The translations under genes were made by a program, and so were the position numbers. Positions 51,266 to 63,449 of a stretch of DNA of 64,000 nt are shown one piece after another. Source of the DNA: Bugula neritina (Eukaryota; Bryozoa; Gymnolaemata; Cheilostomatida; Bugulidae). The stretch is taken from the NCBI GenBank assembly GCA_964035545.1, contig OZ037768.1, forward strand, positions 6,067,241-6,131,240. The letters are read 5' to 3'. The notes beneath the pieces are model-generated. The model saw only the letters and a list, made by a program, of their open reading frames with translations. It did not search any database and was not told the DNA's origin. Positions within the stretch are counted from its first letter, which is position 1. Each line of letters opens with the position of its first letter.

Positions 51266-51283
51266 ATTGTTTTACAACACTGC

Positions 51284-53480
51284 ACACACTAAATTTTACC
51301 CTGAATTTAGCTTCTCTTCCGTTATTATAATATTTAATTGCATGTTGGGCGTTGGAAAACTTAAACAGTTACTATAGATACATCAACAAAATTAAATTTA
51401 CCATGGTAACTTGCGCGAAAGTAAGCGACGTGGACTTATTTTCCCTTATAGTCTAAGGTTTTCGCCAATTAGTCAATATAGTCGCCCGACAAGCCTTCGG
51501 AATCCTACTATAAACAGGTTTTAAGATTTAGAGCGGAAAGAGTTACTACAAACTAAATAAATTGAGCTCGATTGTTATTGGGAATCCCCGGAAAATACCT
51601 GAAGTACAAAGTATGGTAAGCGTGTATTTAATAAACAGCCTGGCGTTTAAACTTTTTGGTTTAGAGTAGATCACTAGGCATTAGACTTATAAATCAAAAT
51701 TTTGGGACCAAGCTTTCGATGGCTCTATTGTTATTCCTAAAGTACTTGTTTGTTTCAGTTTTGCCCAAGTCAAACTCGTTTACAATTACTTTTACTTTTA
51801 GTTTAATCAACATTGTATGTTTTTAATTATGATTATAATATTAATTATCATTATCATTATGATTATCCTATAGTAATTGGTATGTCTTGTGCTTTTTCAC
51901 TGCATTAGCTTTTACTATAGTTTGCTGTTTATACTTATTGTGCTTATGATTCAGATTGATTTCAAGTTGAGGTAAAAGTTGTGGCACTCAGTGACTCATC
52001 GCTCTCGGAGGCAAGTCAAACTACAGGTAAGGTTCAGGTTGAGGTTTAGTTTTCAATAATAATACTTTGACTACATTTAACGTGAAGTTCAATTTCATGT
52101 TGATATTGGCATTCACACTGACATGCAGATTGTCATTATCCTTGTAAGAAAGATTTGGATGCTCACAACATTGTGATTAAGTTGCACTTTGAGAGTGAAT
52201 TTCAAAGTATGAGTGACTGTCAATGTGAGTTTTGCCATCACCATGACTATCACTATCACTATCAATACCAGTATCACATTCACTATAAGTATCATAATAA
52301 TATTAATTGTTGTATTAATAATATTACTCATAATAAATTATCATTACACAGACATATTAGGTTCTTTCTTAAATAAAAAATCTTCTGCAGTTCACATGTG
52401 TGAAAGGTTCAAAGTTGTTACAAATCTCTCCCAGTGTGCAGATAGCTGCAGTGTCATTGCTTCAAGCAATTTTATTACAGCAATCATGTTATCTAACAAT
52501 AATGAAAACAAATTTGGATACAATTGTTATTTTAATATAAGAAAAAGAATTAATGTTATAAAAGTTATATATATTTATATAAAATTATGCGTTGATTATT
52601 AACTATACAAAATACTACTATCCTGTAAAGTGTAGCTGAAACATTTGGAAGCATCTTATAGGCTAATTCTTTAGGTGTACGAAAATAATTAGCGAAGCAA
52701 GTATAGTGTGTATTAAGGGTAAAATAAGAAACCTTCAACTGCCTTTAAATAAGGAGCTAATGTTAAATTTTGATATGCATACCAAAAAATACTTCTTGCC
52801 ATTATTTTCTATTCTTTATTTATCATTGTATTTTAATTGATTGTACAGAATGTGCCAAAACTATTGAATACTAGGCTTATAATAGTATAATAGCTAGTAT
52901 AATCAAGTTATAGAGATCCCTTAAAGTGCAAATACAAAAATAAGTTTTTAAATGGAAAAAAACTTTCGGCCATTTGTATTTTAAAAAACCTATATTAAAG
53001 CATGCCAGCTATGTTAAAAATTAGTTTGTTTTGCTTATTGGCAACTTCTTGCGATATTAGAAGACTAAAGACTTCCTTATTCTAATCAGCATAAATATAA
53101 TAACTTATTTATCGATAACCATTTTAAATGCAACAGTAATGATTTAAAATTGCTAGGTGGTGGAAAATCTTTTGATACAGAAAAAGTGAATGAGTTTTTA
53201 ATATACTGTTCTTTTTTCGTTACAAGTATCCATATACTGTTGAGCATTAAACAATTTAAAATTTTGTAATAGAAATTATAGAAAATACTAAAAAATTTGA
53301 TTGATTGTCTGAAATTTAAGTTATTAAATGAAGACCTTTTTTAATGCTAATAAAAGTTTGCATTATAAAAATGCGTTTAAGTTCATTCTGATTTATCATA
53401 CATTTTGATATTTACTGCCTTCTCTATTTCTGTGTTTAATCTTATGCCTCATAAATCCATTGATTTCTTTGAATTTTTAG
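51284..53480. other. Upstream region of the MOV10-like gene
   Basis: The helicase promoter and missing 5' exon(s) should lie here. AGTATG followed by GTAAGC at 51612 and an open piece ending ACTACAG/GTAAGG near 52026 look like exon ends, but neither gives a phase that fits the 53481 exon alone. A degenerate repeat fills 51780-52345. The rest is AT-rich with no recognised gene. Confidence 0.4.
51780..52345. repeat. Degenerate short-motif repeat upstream of the MOV10-like gene
   Basis: Runs such as TTATCATTATCATTATGATT and CATGACTATCACTATCAC, and near-palindromic ATAAGTATCATAATAATA, occur here. It is the same class as at 6605-7270. Open frames of 70-130 codons over it are low-complexity artefacts. 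Confidence 0.65.
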
Positions 53481-56400
53481 ACAATATTCTGCTATCACAT
53501 TTAATGAAGTGGACATGTGGTAAGTTGTGCTTTTTATGCTTCAATTTTAAACTTGTTGCTAATATATTATTTTGTCATTATGAGTATCAGTATTGTTAAG
53601 TTGAGCAAAAAATTGTTATGTGATTTAGGCTAGTAATCTTCTTCACTTATGAGATATGAAGTGTGTAAATAAATTATATTTTTAGGGAGCCGTTATCAAT
53701 AACATGTTCTGTCAATAGTACTCGCTACGATTCTAGCAAGGATGTCTCACTGCTGGGGAGTCCTGGTGGAGTCCACAAGGTGCAATACCATGTCTTCAAT
53801 CAAACTTTATCAAATACATACACATTTGTTTCATGTAGTCATAAGTACAAACAGAAACAAGTCAAAGTAACCCTCACAGATGAGTTTAATGTAACTCAAG
53901 GATCTACTCATTTAATTAGCTCAAAAGGTAAGCTCGAAATATCCTAAATAATTATAAACTAAGTTGGTGTCTTTTTGATTATAAATAATATGTTTTTTGT
54001 TTACTTCCATTAATTTGCTTTTTTAATTTGTAGGTTCATGCTGGATTGCAGTACAACTGAAACCAAAATCCACGTGTAGCATGTATTTAAACCTAAGAAT
54101 GGAATTTTTGGCAAGTAGCGGAAAGAAGCTTATCATTGTCAGACATATTAAATGCGACTACATGTCCTCTGAATATTTTAAAATGTTTGAACGTCTTGCA
54201 CCACAAGAACTTGATGAGGTGGAAGAAGAAAATGATGAGGTGTTTGATAACCTGCAAATCATTGAGTATTTTTCGGTAAGGAATATCAGTTTATCGATTT
54301 TAGAGGTAGGTGCATTAATGGAGAAATTGAGAAAAGCCTGTGTTCTAGATTACAAATGTAGCAAAAGAAGTTATGTTCTCATAAGAATTTCAACCTGCGC
54401 CTCAAACCAAAATTTAACAAAAAATTCAGGAACTCATGTTATCTCAATTTCTCTACCACTGCTCTTAAATGTGATTTTAGGTAAAAATGGCACAAATGGA
54501 AAAGTAGGTAAAAATGGCACACTTATGATGTTAAATTTGCCCAAATCCCAACCACAAACTTAAACCCCCAAACTCAAATATTGAAAACATGCCATTTTTA
54601 CCTACTTTTCCATTTGTGCTATTTTTACTGGACACACAGCTCACCATTTGCATTGCTACATGTATAGGGGAAGTTCAAAAAATCTGTAATTGACTGTTTA
54701 AGTAATAAAACTGTCAATATTTTTTGCATAAAATTTTGCAGCCCATGGAATCACTTTTGAAGAGCACACTAGAACTTAAACCGTATGATATACCAGTTGA
54801 GATTCAAAAAATTAAAATTACCAAGTTTGAGCCCAAACAGATGGAAAAACTCAGGTAAATTATGCTAGCAATTCAGTTTTTTTGTTAAATTATTCATTTT
54901 GTGTTCTGTGAGAATTTTTAATGGGTGGTTTCTTACTGTATAGTAAGATAAAAGTTTGCTCATATTTCTATTATTATATAAATCAAAAAATCAATTTACA
55001 TAAAAAGAAAATTTCACCAATGCTGTGCATGACTTGGTAAAATTCACAATTTCTCCATTACTACACATACCTTTAATGTGTTAGCATAGTAGCAACTAAT
55101 TACTGTATGCAGGTTTGTAAACTAATATTAAAATTATAAAATTAACCACATTAGGAAACCTGCATATCAATAAGAAGTATCAAGGTGAAGAGGCTACTAT
55201 TTGATGCAAAGAAGAGTACATTTATTAGTAATAAACCATTATTTAATCATAAAATCGTGTTAAAACTTGTATGATGATTTTAGAGAGAAGTTAAACATTC
55301 AAAGGCTCACCTACAAGAACTACAACCAATACTTTCAAACTTTGATATATTTAGAAGAGGTCCAAATGGTGAAAGACATTCGGCAATATACCATTAAAAG
55401 AACAACTATGGTAAAAGATCGCAAAGATTATAAAGCAGGGATTCCTCGCTACAGGCTTCAGGTAACTTTTAATGTTTCTGCTTTTGCTAAAGCACATTTT
55501 GACAGACAATTGACTGACACACATGCACACACATACACGCGCGCGCGCACACACACACACTAGAAATAAATAAATGAGAAACATCTGATAGGCATTGTAT
55601 TGAGTTACTTTAAATAATATGTTTGGGTTTTAAGCTGCTAATGTTTAAAGCTTCATGTGTTAGTAGAATTTTATCAGTTTATTTTCCGTATACTGGCATA
55701 GGATAATTTTTTTATTGCCTACTGTATAGTCATGAGGTTGATAACTAGCATTGTTATATTTTCACATAATCAGTTATTCGATTAGATTAAATCATTTTAT
55801 GTGTGGCATTCCTGTACACATTGCTTCAGGTGCCGGGGCTGGCTGAAAGAAAGCCTTCAGTGTTGCGCGGAGACAAGCTGCATGTTGCACCACTCCCACC
55901 TGACCAATATAAATATGCAGGATTGGTCTATGATACTTCACAGAACGATGCTTATTTGGTGTTTGACCCAAGGTATGGTTGCATAAATTGCCTTATGTAA
56001 ATTTTCTGAATAAAACATAATGTCCATCTTTCTATCGAAGCATAATTAAAAGATGCGTTGATTCAAGCCAGATTTCTCAAACAACTCTAAGAGTTTTGAA
56101 CTTTGCCTAATGTTAAACAGTTTGAATAAAGTATGTGGTTAACATGATCAATTCATGATCATGGTTAAGAGATCCCAATTATAGAATTATCTTTGCTCAG
56201 GAGAAAGTAAGATCATCATAAGTCAAGATCTGTACAGCGGCTATTTCTGTGGCCTACATCTTTGCAATGAAAAAAACAATTTTTCTACCAAGCATCTTTA
56301 AAAGGCATATTGTGGTAAATATTAGAGTTACCCTCCCTTGTTACACACCACCATAAGAACGCCAATCTAACAGTAACTATTATAACTAGCATTGCCCTTT

Positions 56401-59400
56401 TCCCCTCTTCTAATTATACTTCACACTTGGTTGAAACGCATTTTTGTTGACTCATGTAAACCGACAGTTGGACCGAGTTCGGCTCGTGGATGCCGACAGA
56501 CCGAATGTCAGTTGCCGAAATGACCAGTGTCGGTTGCCGACATGATGACTGTTGGCTTACCCGACCGAACTTCAGCCCGCTGTCGGTCAAAGGTTCTGGA
56601 AGCCTTTTGTCCTGTTAATATAAAAGGAAGCCCATTTCGAGCTTCAGTCACTTGAAGACTGGAGCTCGGACTGGAAGGATCAAGACTACAATAAAGATAC
56701 AGCACACACACTATTTCAACACTCTCTCTTGTCTCTTCTATAACAAGGAGTTATTTTCTCTGCCTGATTCCATTCAATAACCCACAAACTACTACAATAT
56801 TAATTTAAGCTAGAGTAGCATATATCATGTAGTACTTATTTTAATGCAATATTTTGTAGGTTCAAAGACGATGTGGATGTAGATTCAAAAGAGTTTAGAG
56901 TTGAGTTCATAGTAGATCGCCTGATAAGGAAGTTAATGCATAGAGCTGTCGACATGATGAGCATCAATTCTGATTTAGAGCATGTTCTTTTTCCTAAGAA
57001 ACCAACCATTCTGCCAGTAAAAGAACCCAACGATGTGGATATTGAGTAAGTAATAAAAGTTATACCACTACTTTTATTAGACTAGGCGTCGGTATACTGT
57101 TAATTCATTCAAACATTTCAGTCTTATTTGGCTAATAAATACACTTAATGAATTATCCATTGCCGCATATGTTTTTATAATTTTAAGTAGTTTGAACCTA
57201 AAATATGCAGCTTACTTTTATTCAAAAGTTTTCAGCAATCTATTACTTTGAATTAAATTCTGTGAATTGTGTAAAAATGAGAAAATTTGGGTCATCTCTA
57301 ATTTAGATGTTTTGAAAAAGGAGTTGAAGACAATTGGGATCAAATGAATGCTGTGAAGCGTATTCTCTGCCAAACATCTCAGCCTGCCCCCTACATCATT
57401 TATGGTCCTCCAGGAACAGGCAAAACCACTACACTTGTTGAGGCAATTAAGCAAGTATGGTGAATTTAATAGTTATTAATACTATTGTTTTATTTCTGTA
57501 AAAAATACAAAACAGTAATATTAACAAAATTTAAGCAACAATAAACAAAGTTAATTATTATAGTGTGTAAACTTGGGCAGACATGGTGTTTTTTATTTCC
57601 TTGCTATATGGGGTAGGGATTGACAATGCCAATTTCAAAAACAACGAATGGGTGTGAACATATGGCACTTTAAACTAACACATAGCTCAAAAGATGCTAA
57701 TATAATGTACTAATAAGCAATTTATATCTAAAGTCAAGTCTAATCAATTTGTATACTTTTCTGCCAGGTTTGTAAGAGAGATCCGGAGTCGAAAGTACTG
57801 GTATGTGCTCCTCAAAATTATGCTGCTGATCTTATAACTGAGCTGCTGTTGGAGGAAAAGTTTCTGTCTAATTCTCTCCTCAGGTTCAATGCTGTTTCTA
57901 GAAGTTGCTTCGATATATCCGATCAAGTGAGGGCTTTATGTATATCATCATTACTGGCTCAATCCAGTCACTGTTTGTTATTTTCAAGAGTGAACTCCAC
58001 TAAAAAAATTGAATCTGAAGAAATTTGTCTTCTACCAACATGCAATTTGTCGGACTAAACTTGTTGTACATACATGGAATATGTAGTTGATGTTTCTGTA
58101 TTTCATCAGATATTGAGAGTTTCCAATTGCACAGAAAAAGGTGATAAATTGATGCTCCCCCCAAAGTCAGATATTGCCAAGAATCAGATCGTTGTGTCTA
58201 CCTTAATCGCTTCCGGAAGGTATGTTGAACCAAATATATTTTTAAATTTATACAATTTGGTATAACTTTTTTTGAAAATATTTTAGAAGGTAAAGGTAAA
58301 AAAAATTATTAACCCCTGGTAATCAGGCTTTAAAGCTTTCTAACTTTTGATGAATGTTATTTCTCAAATTCATTTTTGTCTGGTTAGCAAAGCTTCCAAA
58401 CTCTAAAGCAAAGTGAAGTTATGGAACACGCATGTCACTAACTTTAGAGAACAAAATGATTTTAAAATTACCTTATAGTTTAATAGGAATGCATAATACA
58501 GTATTAATATACATTAAATGGTAAACTTTTGCAGTTAAACAAATTTTGTGATGATAAGTAAAACATCTGAGCATGATTTAGATGGGTTTTTATATCATAC
58601 TTTTGATTCTTTTCAATAATTGCATGCAAGAAAACTCATTTAGGCTTCATAAGACAAGCACTTGCTTAAGTACTTAATAACATTGCTTTTATGGATGATT
58701 TAATACTTTATTTTTAGTAATTATAGTTTATCATTGATTCTTTCGTTTAAAGAAAAATTTAGATTTGCTTTTTAACAAGTTTTTTAGCTTGCATGTGCTC
58801 TGGCGTTGTTTATTTGTATTTTGTTAAAATCATACATGTAAGAATTATTATTAATTTGAAAGTTTTTAATGCAAATCTTAAATTCGATTTGCCTAATTAT
58901 AGAATGCAATACTGTATTTTTACAGACTTGTGTCAGCAGATTTGAATGACCACTTCACTCATCTGTTTATTGATGAAGCTGGGTTTGCCACTGAACCTGA
59001 GACTGCTATACCTCTTGCGTTACTAGATCCCACGAAAGGTCAGCTGGTGTTAGCTGGTGATCCTGAACAGCTTGGCCCTATTCTCAGATCTTCTTTGGCA
59101 ATTTCTAATAGATTAGGTAAATTATTGACTAATATCTGTCTTTAATTTGAGCTACAAAATATAAAGTTAGCTTGCTGTGAATTAATATCGTTTTTGCAGA
59201 TATGAGTTTACTAGAGCGATTGATGAACACAACAAGTGGCCCATATGTCAAGGACAAACACGGTTCTTACGACAACAAATATGTGACAAAACTCAAGCAG
59301 AGTTTTAGGTCACATCCAGACATATTGAAGGTGCCCAATGAGCTCTTTTATCAGTCAGAATTACAACCATGTGGGAATAAAAAAGATGTTGAAGAGCTCT

Positions 59401-59837
59401 GTGACTGCGAGGTAGCTTCAAGTATTTATCTTTTTTTAGTGAAAGCCACAAAATACTATCTAGTTTTATGCCATTTCTTTCAACAGCTTTTAGGTGAAAT
59501 TAACTCGAATTATTAAAACTTGAAAATTGAATTTAAAAAAGCAGTTTTGTGAAAGTGGTTTCAGTGATCTTGACCAGCTCAGAGATAGTGTGTTGAGGGA
59601 CAGCAAGTCATAGACAATAACATAGGATAAAGAGAGTTGAGAGGTTATAACCTGTACATGCACCCTACCATACTTAAAGTGTTCTTCACTAGTGTGCTAT
59701 GGTAGTCTAAATCACTCCAACACTAAACTTTATTCACAATTTTCTTTGCTACTATTGATGATGGAATTATAAAATATTTATTAATGATAGTTTTTACCAA
59801 GTTATTGAAACAGCTATAATTGCAGATTATTAAATAG

Positions 59838-59881
<44 letters not shown>

Positions 59882-62800
59882 AGCCTGATACTAAAATTAT
59901 TTGTATGTTTAATCTGATTTTTTATCAAAAATTTGAGTAGTTTGTCATCTAGTACTTTTATAACTATTTCATTGGCGTATAAGTTTTTACTTGATGCAGT
60001 TTCTCTTATGTTCTTTAGTTGTTACCCAAAAAAGGCTTTCCATTGATATTTCACCGAGTTGACGGTCGTGAGGAACAAGAAAAATCTAGCCCTTCATGGT
60101 TTAATCGTCTCGAGGTGATTGAAGTCATCAATTATGTTAAAAAACTAATTTTTGGACCTTCAAAAGTTGCACCTGAGGATATTGGAATAATCTCCCCATA
60201 CATTCAGCAGGTTGGTGGAACTACCTGAGCTATATTTATAATCAAGCAGATTTATTTATAGTACTCTGTAATAATATAGTGCTATATAATATATTACTGT
60301 ATAATATAGTACTGTGTAATATAGTACTGTATAATGTAGTACTGTATAATGTAGTGCTGTATAATATAGTACTGTATAATATATTACTGTGTAATATAGT
60401 ACTGTATAATATAGTACTGTGTAATATAGTACTGTGTAATATAGTACTGTGTAATATAGTACTGTGTAATATAGTACTGTGTAATATAGTACTGTATAAT
60501 ATAGTACTGTGTAATATAGTACTGTGTAATATAGTACTGAATAATATAGTACTGTGTAATATAGTACTGTGTAATATAGTACTGAACTGGTGTTGAGAGT
60601 GCTAGGATATCAAAATGTTTATACAAAATATTTAAATAATCTGACAGAACGTTGCCATCTTTTATTTGAAGTACAATTTTTGTTGTTTATTATTGTTTTA
60701 CGGAATTTGGCATGTGTAAATTAATTTTACTAATTTTTTGATAATTACAAGACACTCTAAGTTATTTGATTAAACTGAAATGCTAAAATCACCAGCTGTG
60801 AACAACACTGTCTGCACACTATTTGTTTTGTGAGCATACCATTACAAAACCTTACACGTTAACATATATATATATATAAATTTGATAGGTGAGAAAGATT
60901 AGGCAGGCTTTGAACGATGAAATCAGTGAAGAGGATTTGGCACAAATAGCTGCCCATACTGATGAGATAACTCTGGGGTCAGTTGAGAAGTTTCAGGGAA
61001 ATGAACGAAAAGTTATCATTTTGACCACTGTGAGAGGTGATGCCTCTAATTTTAAACAGGATGTGAAGTTCAATATTGGCTTCCTGAAGAGCCCAAAGGT
61101 GTGTGAAATCTCAAAGTAAAAACTAACTTTTACTTCCAATTGGTTTTTTTTGCTCTCATAGTATCTGTTCCAGTTCAATTTTACTTTTTTTGCAAGACTG
61201 TTATGATTTTAAAAACTTGCTAATCTTTCGAACATAAATTTTTTTAGGCATTTCATATAATTGTGATTTTTCAGGTGTTCTAAAGAAATTTCAAAGTAGT
61301 TTCTAAGGACTTGTGATTCTGGTATATCATACTTATTGGTCTTCACTTATCTGGAAGTGCAGTTGAACAGCTGTTATAATATACTTCATAATTTGATCTT
61401 TAATTCAAATTAGACTTGGATCTTTTTCTAGTTCAGTACTACTGGCTTATTCCGTAGCTGCTATGTGTTGTTCTTCCACCAGTTTGTCTTTCAGATAGAC
61501 TATATATGTAATAGCAGGATTTCTCAAGCTGGACCATGTTGTTACATTCCCATGTCATATTTGTTTCCTGTTTGTTTTCTTTCTTCCTGACCATGCCAGA
61601 TCTTTTTCTTCTTTTGAGACTTATTTATTGACTAGTCCTCTGCTCTGTGTACTGCAACTTCCTCCTCTCAATGTTTATTTGGAGCCCTTTCAAATCTTGC
61701 TATAGAAACTGTTCAATAAACAATTTCATTGCAAATAGTTGTATATAGTGAAGTAAAATGAAGCTTTACAATCTCCTAAAATAGTGTGAATTTAGCAAAA
61801 GTTTGGGTTGAAAATTACAGTTCTTACCTTTCATGAGAATTTTTTTTGTTACTTCTTGCAAAATTATCTACTTTACACAAAAGTGATATTATGAAGTTTC
61901 ATGAAGGCATGCCATAAGTTGCCTTGGCCTGGTATTTAATTATTATGGTTTAGAAATTTATGTTTCAGAGGTTTAATGTGGCCATCACCAGAGCAAAAGC
62001 CCTCCTCATAGTAATTGGTAATCCAATAATTCTCTGTACAGACGACAAGTGGAGGAGGTAGGTGCAGAACAGTTTACAAAATTAGTAGTTTTATTTGATA
62101 TTATAATTAGCATATACATTTATAATCTGTAATATTATACTGCAGGTAGACATTGCATCAGTTTTCTGGTTATGGATGGTATTCAATATGTATACGCATC
62201 TCTGAACATTTATATACGTGACTATTCAATATAATATATTCATCGCTATTCATCTTTTACTGCGTTGTAATAGCAGCTACAGCTATTGACTGTTCCAGAG
62301 TGTTACGCTTTGCTCACACTGCAAGGGGACAACACATAGCTATCTAGCTTGCAGTTGTTACCAACCTAATCTCTAAGTCAATAGAAATGCAGTGCAAATT
62401 TTTTGCTAAACTAAAGGCACCACTTTTAGCTGTAGTGTAAACTAGTCATTGGACTATTAACTTTTACAGCAAGTCTGGGCTTGGTTTGGTCATATTATAT
62501 GTTTTTATATATTGAGTTGAGAGAAACATTTACATCTGTGTCTCTGATACTACAGCCTGATAAGACATATTGTGTCTAATGGAGGTTACATTGGTGATCC
62601 GATTCCAGAGCAGCTGCTTGATGAGAGTGGAATTCGGCAACTAACAGAGGAGATGAATGGTGCTTCAATCAATGAAAGCTGTGAAGGTAACTTCCTAAGT
62701 TTCACATTCGTTTTATTATTAATTTTGTTCATAGTTGAAGTATAAACTCTGTTAGATACTTGAAGTATTTTATAGCTGGAATATAATTTTTTTAATATTT

Positions 62801-63449
62801 TGATATTGGCTCAATTTTTTCGATAAAAATGTGATAAATATGTAAAGTGGAAACATTGTGGGTAAAATATTTTATTCTAAAGCTAAAAGAAAATATACAC
62901 CTAAGTTTCTGCCTTCGTTTGATCATCTTTGAAAAGTTCTACTATTGTAAAATTTCATTTTAATTCACCTTTCTGTTGTTAAACTACTGTATATGCCCAA
63001 AATATGTTAGTGATATATAGTGTAAAACTTTGATGATAAAAATTTAAACATGGTTGCTATTCTTATTTTTGGGGTTTTTTACTTTTACCTCTTACTATAT
63101 ATTTACAAACTCATTAATTCAACCAATGATCTTAATTTAGCCACAGAATTCTAGTTTTATTGAAAATACTGCAAAACATTCTATATAACCAAATATTTTA
63201 TATAACCAGTTATCTATTGATGTTTTTAATTTTTTCTTTTTACATTTAAATGAAGCATAAAGTTTGTGCAAAAATTTAATGCTTTATTGATTTAAAGTCT
63301 TAAACAGTTTTAAAAATATGTACTACCAAGTTAATACAATTTTATGCATAAAATAAGAAGTATACCTTATGGGTGATTTTCTTGTAGCAACTGGAAGAAG
63401 TAACTTTATGTTGCATCAAGATGATACATTTGAAAGAGATCATGTCTAA
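53481..63449 (+). CDS. MOV10: MOV10-family RNA helicase (SF1, Upf1-like), 17 exons read, 5' end missing
   Basis: Exons: 53481-53519, 53686-53927, 54034-54275, 54742-54854, 55284-55461, 55830-55972, 56860-57045, 57307-57454, 57768-57926, 58110-58219, 58926-59116, 59200-59411, 60019-60210, 60889-61098, 61969-62057, 62556-62686, 63388-63449. Phases agree and give about 881 codons before the stop; human MOV10 is about 1003 aa. Seen: [14 protein letters not shown] and [11 protein letters not shown] (MOV10-specific N-terminal blocks), Walker [32 protein letters not shown] (motif Ia), Walker [18 protein letters not shown] (motif III), [32 protein letters not shown] and [19 protein letters not shown] (motifs V and VI). 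Family knowledge: 5'-3' RNA helicases in RNA silencing and retroelement control; MOV10L1 acts in the piRNA pathway. MOV10 fits slightly better than MOV10L1. The first listed exon enters with one base of a split codon, so an upstream exon or the ATG at 53514-53516 supplies the start. Confidence 0.9.
54307..54467 (+). mobile_element. MITE-like element, family A, full-length copy
   Basis: It starts TAGGTGCATTAATGGAGAAA and ends ATTTCTCTACCACTGCTCTT. Its interior matches the minus-strand reading of 31955-32112. It lies in the helicase intron after exon 54034-54275 and directly abuts a family B element. Confidence 0.78.
54473..54636. mobile_element. MITE-like element, family B, copy 2
   Basis: Terminal inverted repeats of about 45 bases occur: AGGTAAAAATGGCACAAATG continues to a second GGTAAAAATGGCAC, and the right side is its near-perfect inverse (GCCATTTTTACC...ATTTGTGCTATTTTTAC). 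It shares its core with 41561-41771, and both follow GATTTTAGG. Confidence 0.8.
55047..55070 (-). mobile_element. Possible solo end of a family A element
   Basis: CAATTTCTCCATTACTACAC followed by ATACCT resembles the right terminal repeat of family A. No matching left end was found nearby, so this may be a remnant. Confidence 0.4.
55529..55560. repeat. Mixed (CA)n/(CG)n microsatellite
   Basis: An alternating purine-pyrimidine tract with GCGCGCGC in the middle, able to adopt Z-DNA in principle. It is in a helicase intron. Confidence 0.85.
56339..56745 (+). mobile_element. Probable solo LTR
   Basis: The 407-bp block starts TGTTACACACC and ends TATAACA (TGTTA/TAACA ends). It has a TATAAAA box at 56619-56625 and AATAAA at 56690-56695 about 70 bases later, the usual order of an LTR promoter, R region and poly(A) signal. 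It is more GC-rich than its surroundings, with repeated GCCGAC/GTCGG motifs. No internal retroelement sequence and no second LTR were found. A clean target duplication was not visible. It lies in a helicase intron, sense to the gene. Confidence 0.6.
59845..59878. repeat. (AT)n microsatellite
   Basis: About 16 AT units in a helicase intron. Confidence 0.9.
60260..60590. repeat. 15-bp minisatellite, about 22 copies
   Basis: The unit TAATATAGTACTGTG, with TG/TA and occasional GT/AT variants, is repeated across a helicase intron. Because 15 is a multiple of 3, both strands stay open, which produces false frames of NIVLC- and YYITQ-type repeats. Confidence 0.95.

Larger units (their letters stand above)
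50947..51283 (+). repeat. Tandem duplication around the tRNA-like copies
   Basis: GTAGTGATGAG-TTACCCAGT precedes both tRNA-like sequences, and GGGGGCAATT-TTTTACAA follows both, at a spacing of 226 bases. The stretch between (51060-51175) is rich in GTAGTAGTAG and GGCCAG and may be the body of a SINE-like unit. Confidence 0.7.

Noticed and set aside
52113-52602. Open frames of 70-130 codons rich in Ile/Thr or His/Tyr
   Set aside because: They cover the degenerate short-motif repeat; opposite strands are equally open and no domain is seen.
60279-60626. Open frames of 105 and 80 codons of repeated NIVLY/YYITQ residues
   Set aside because: They are produced by the 15-bp minisatellite on both strands and have no protein-like composition.
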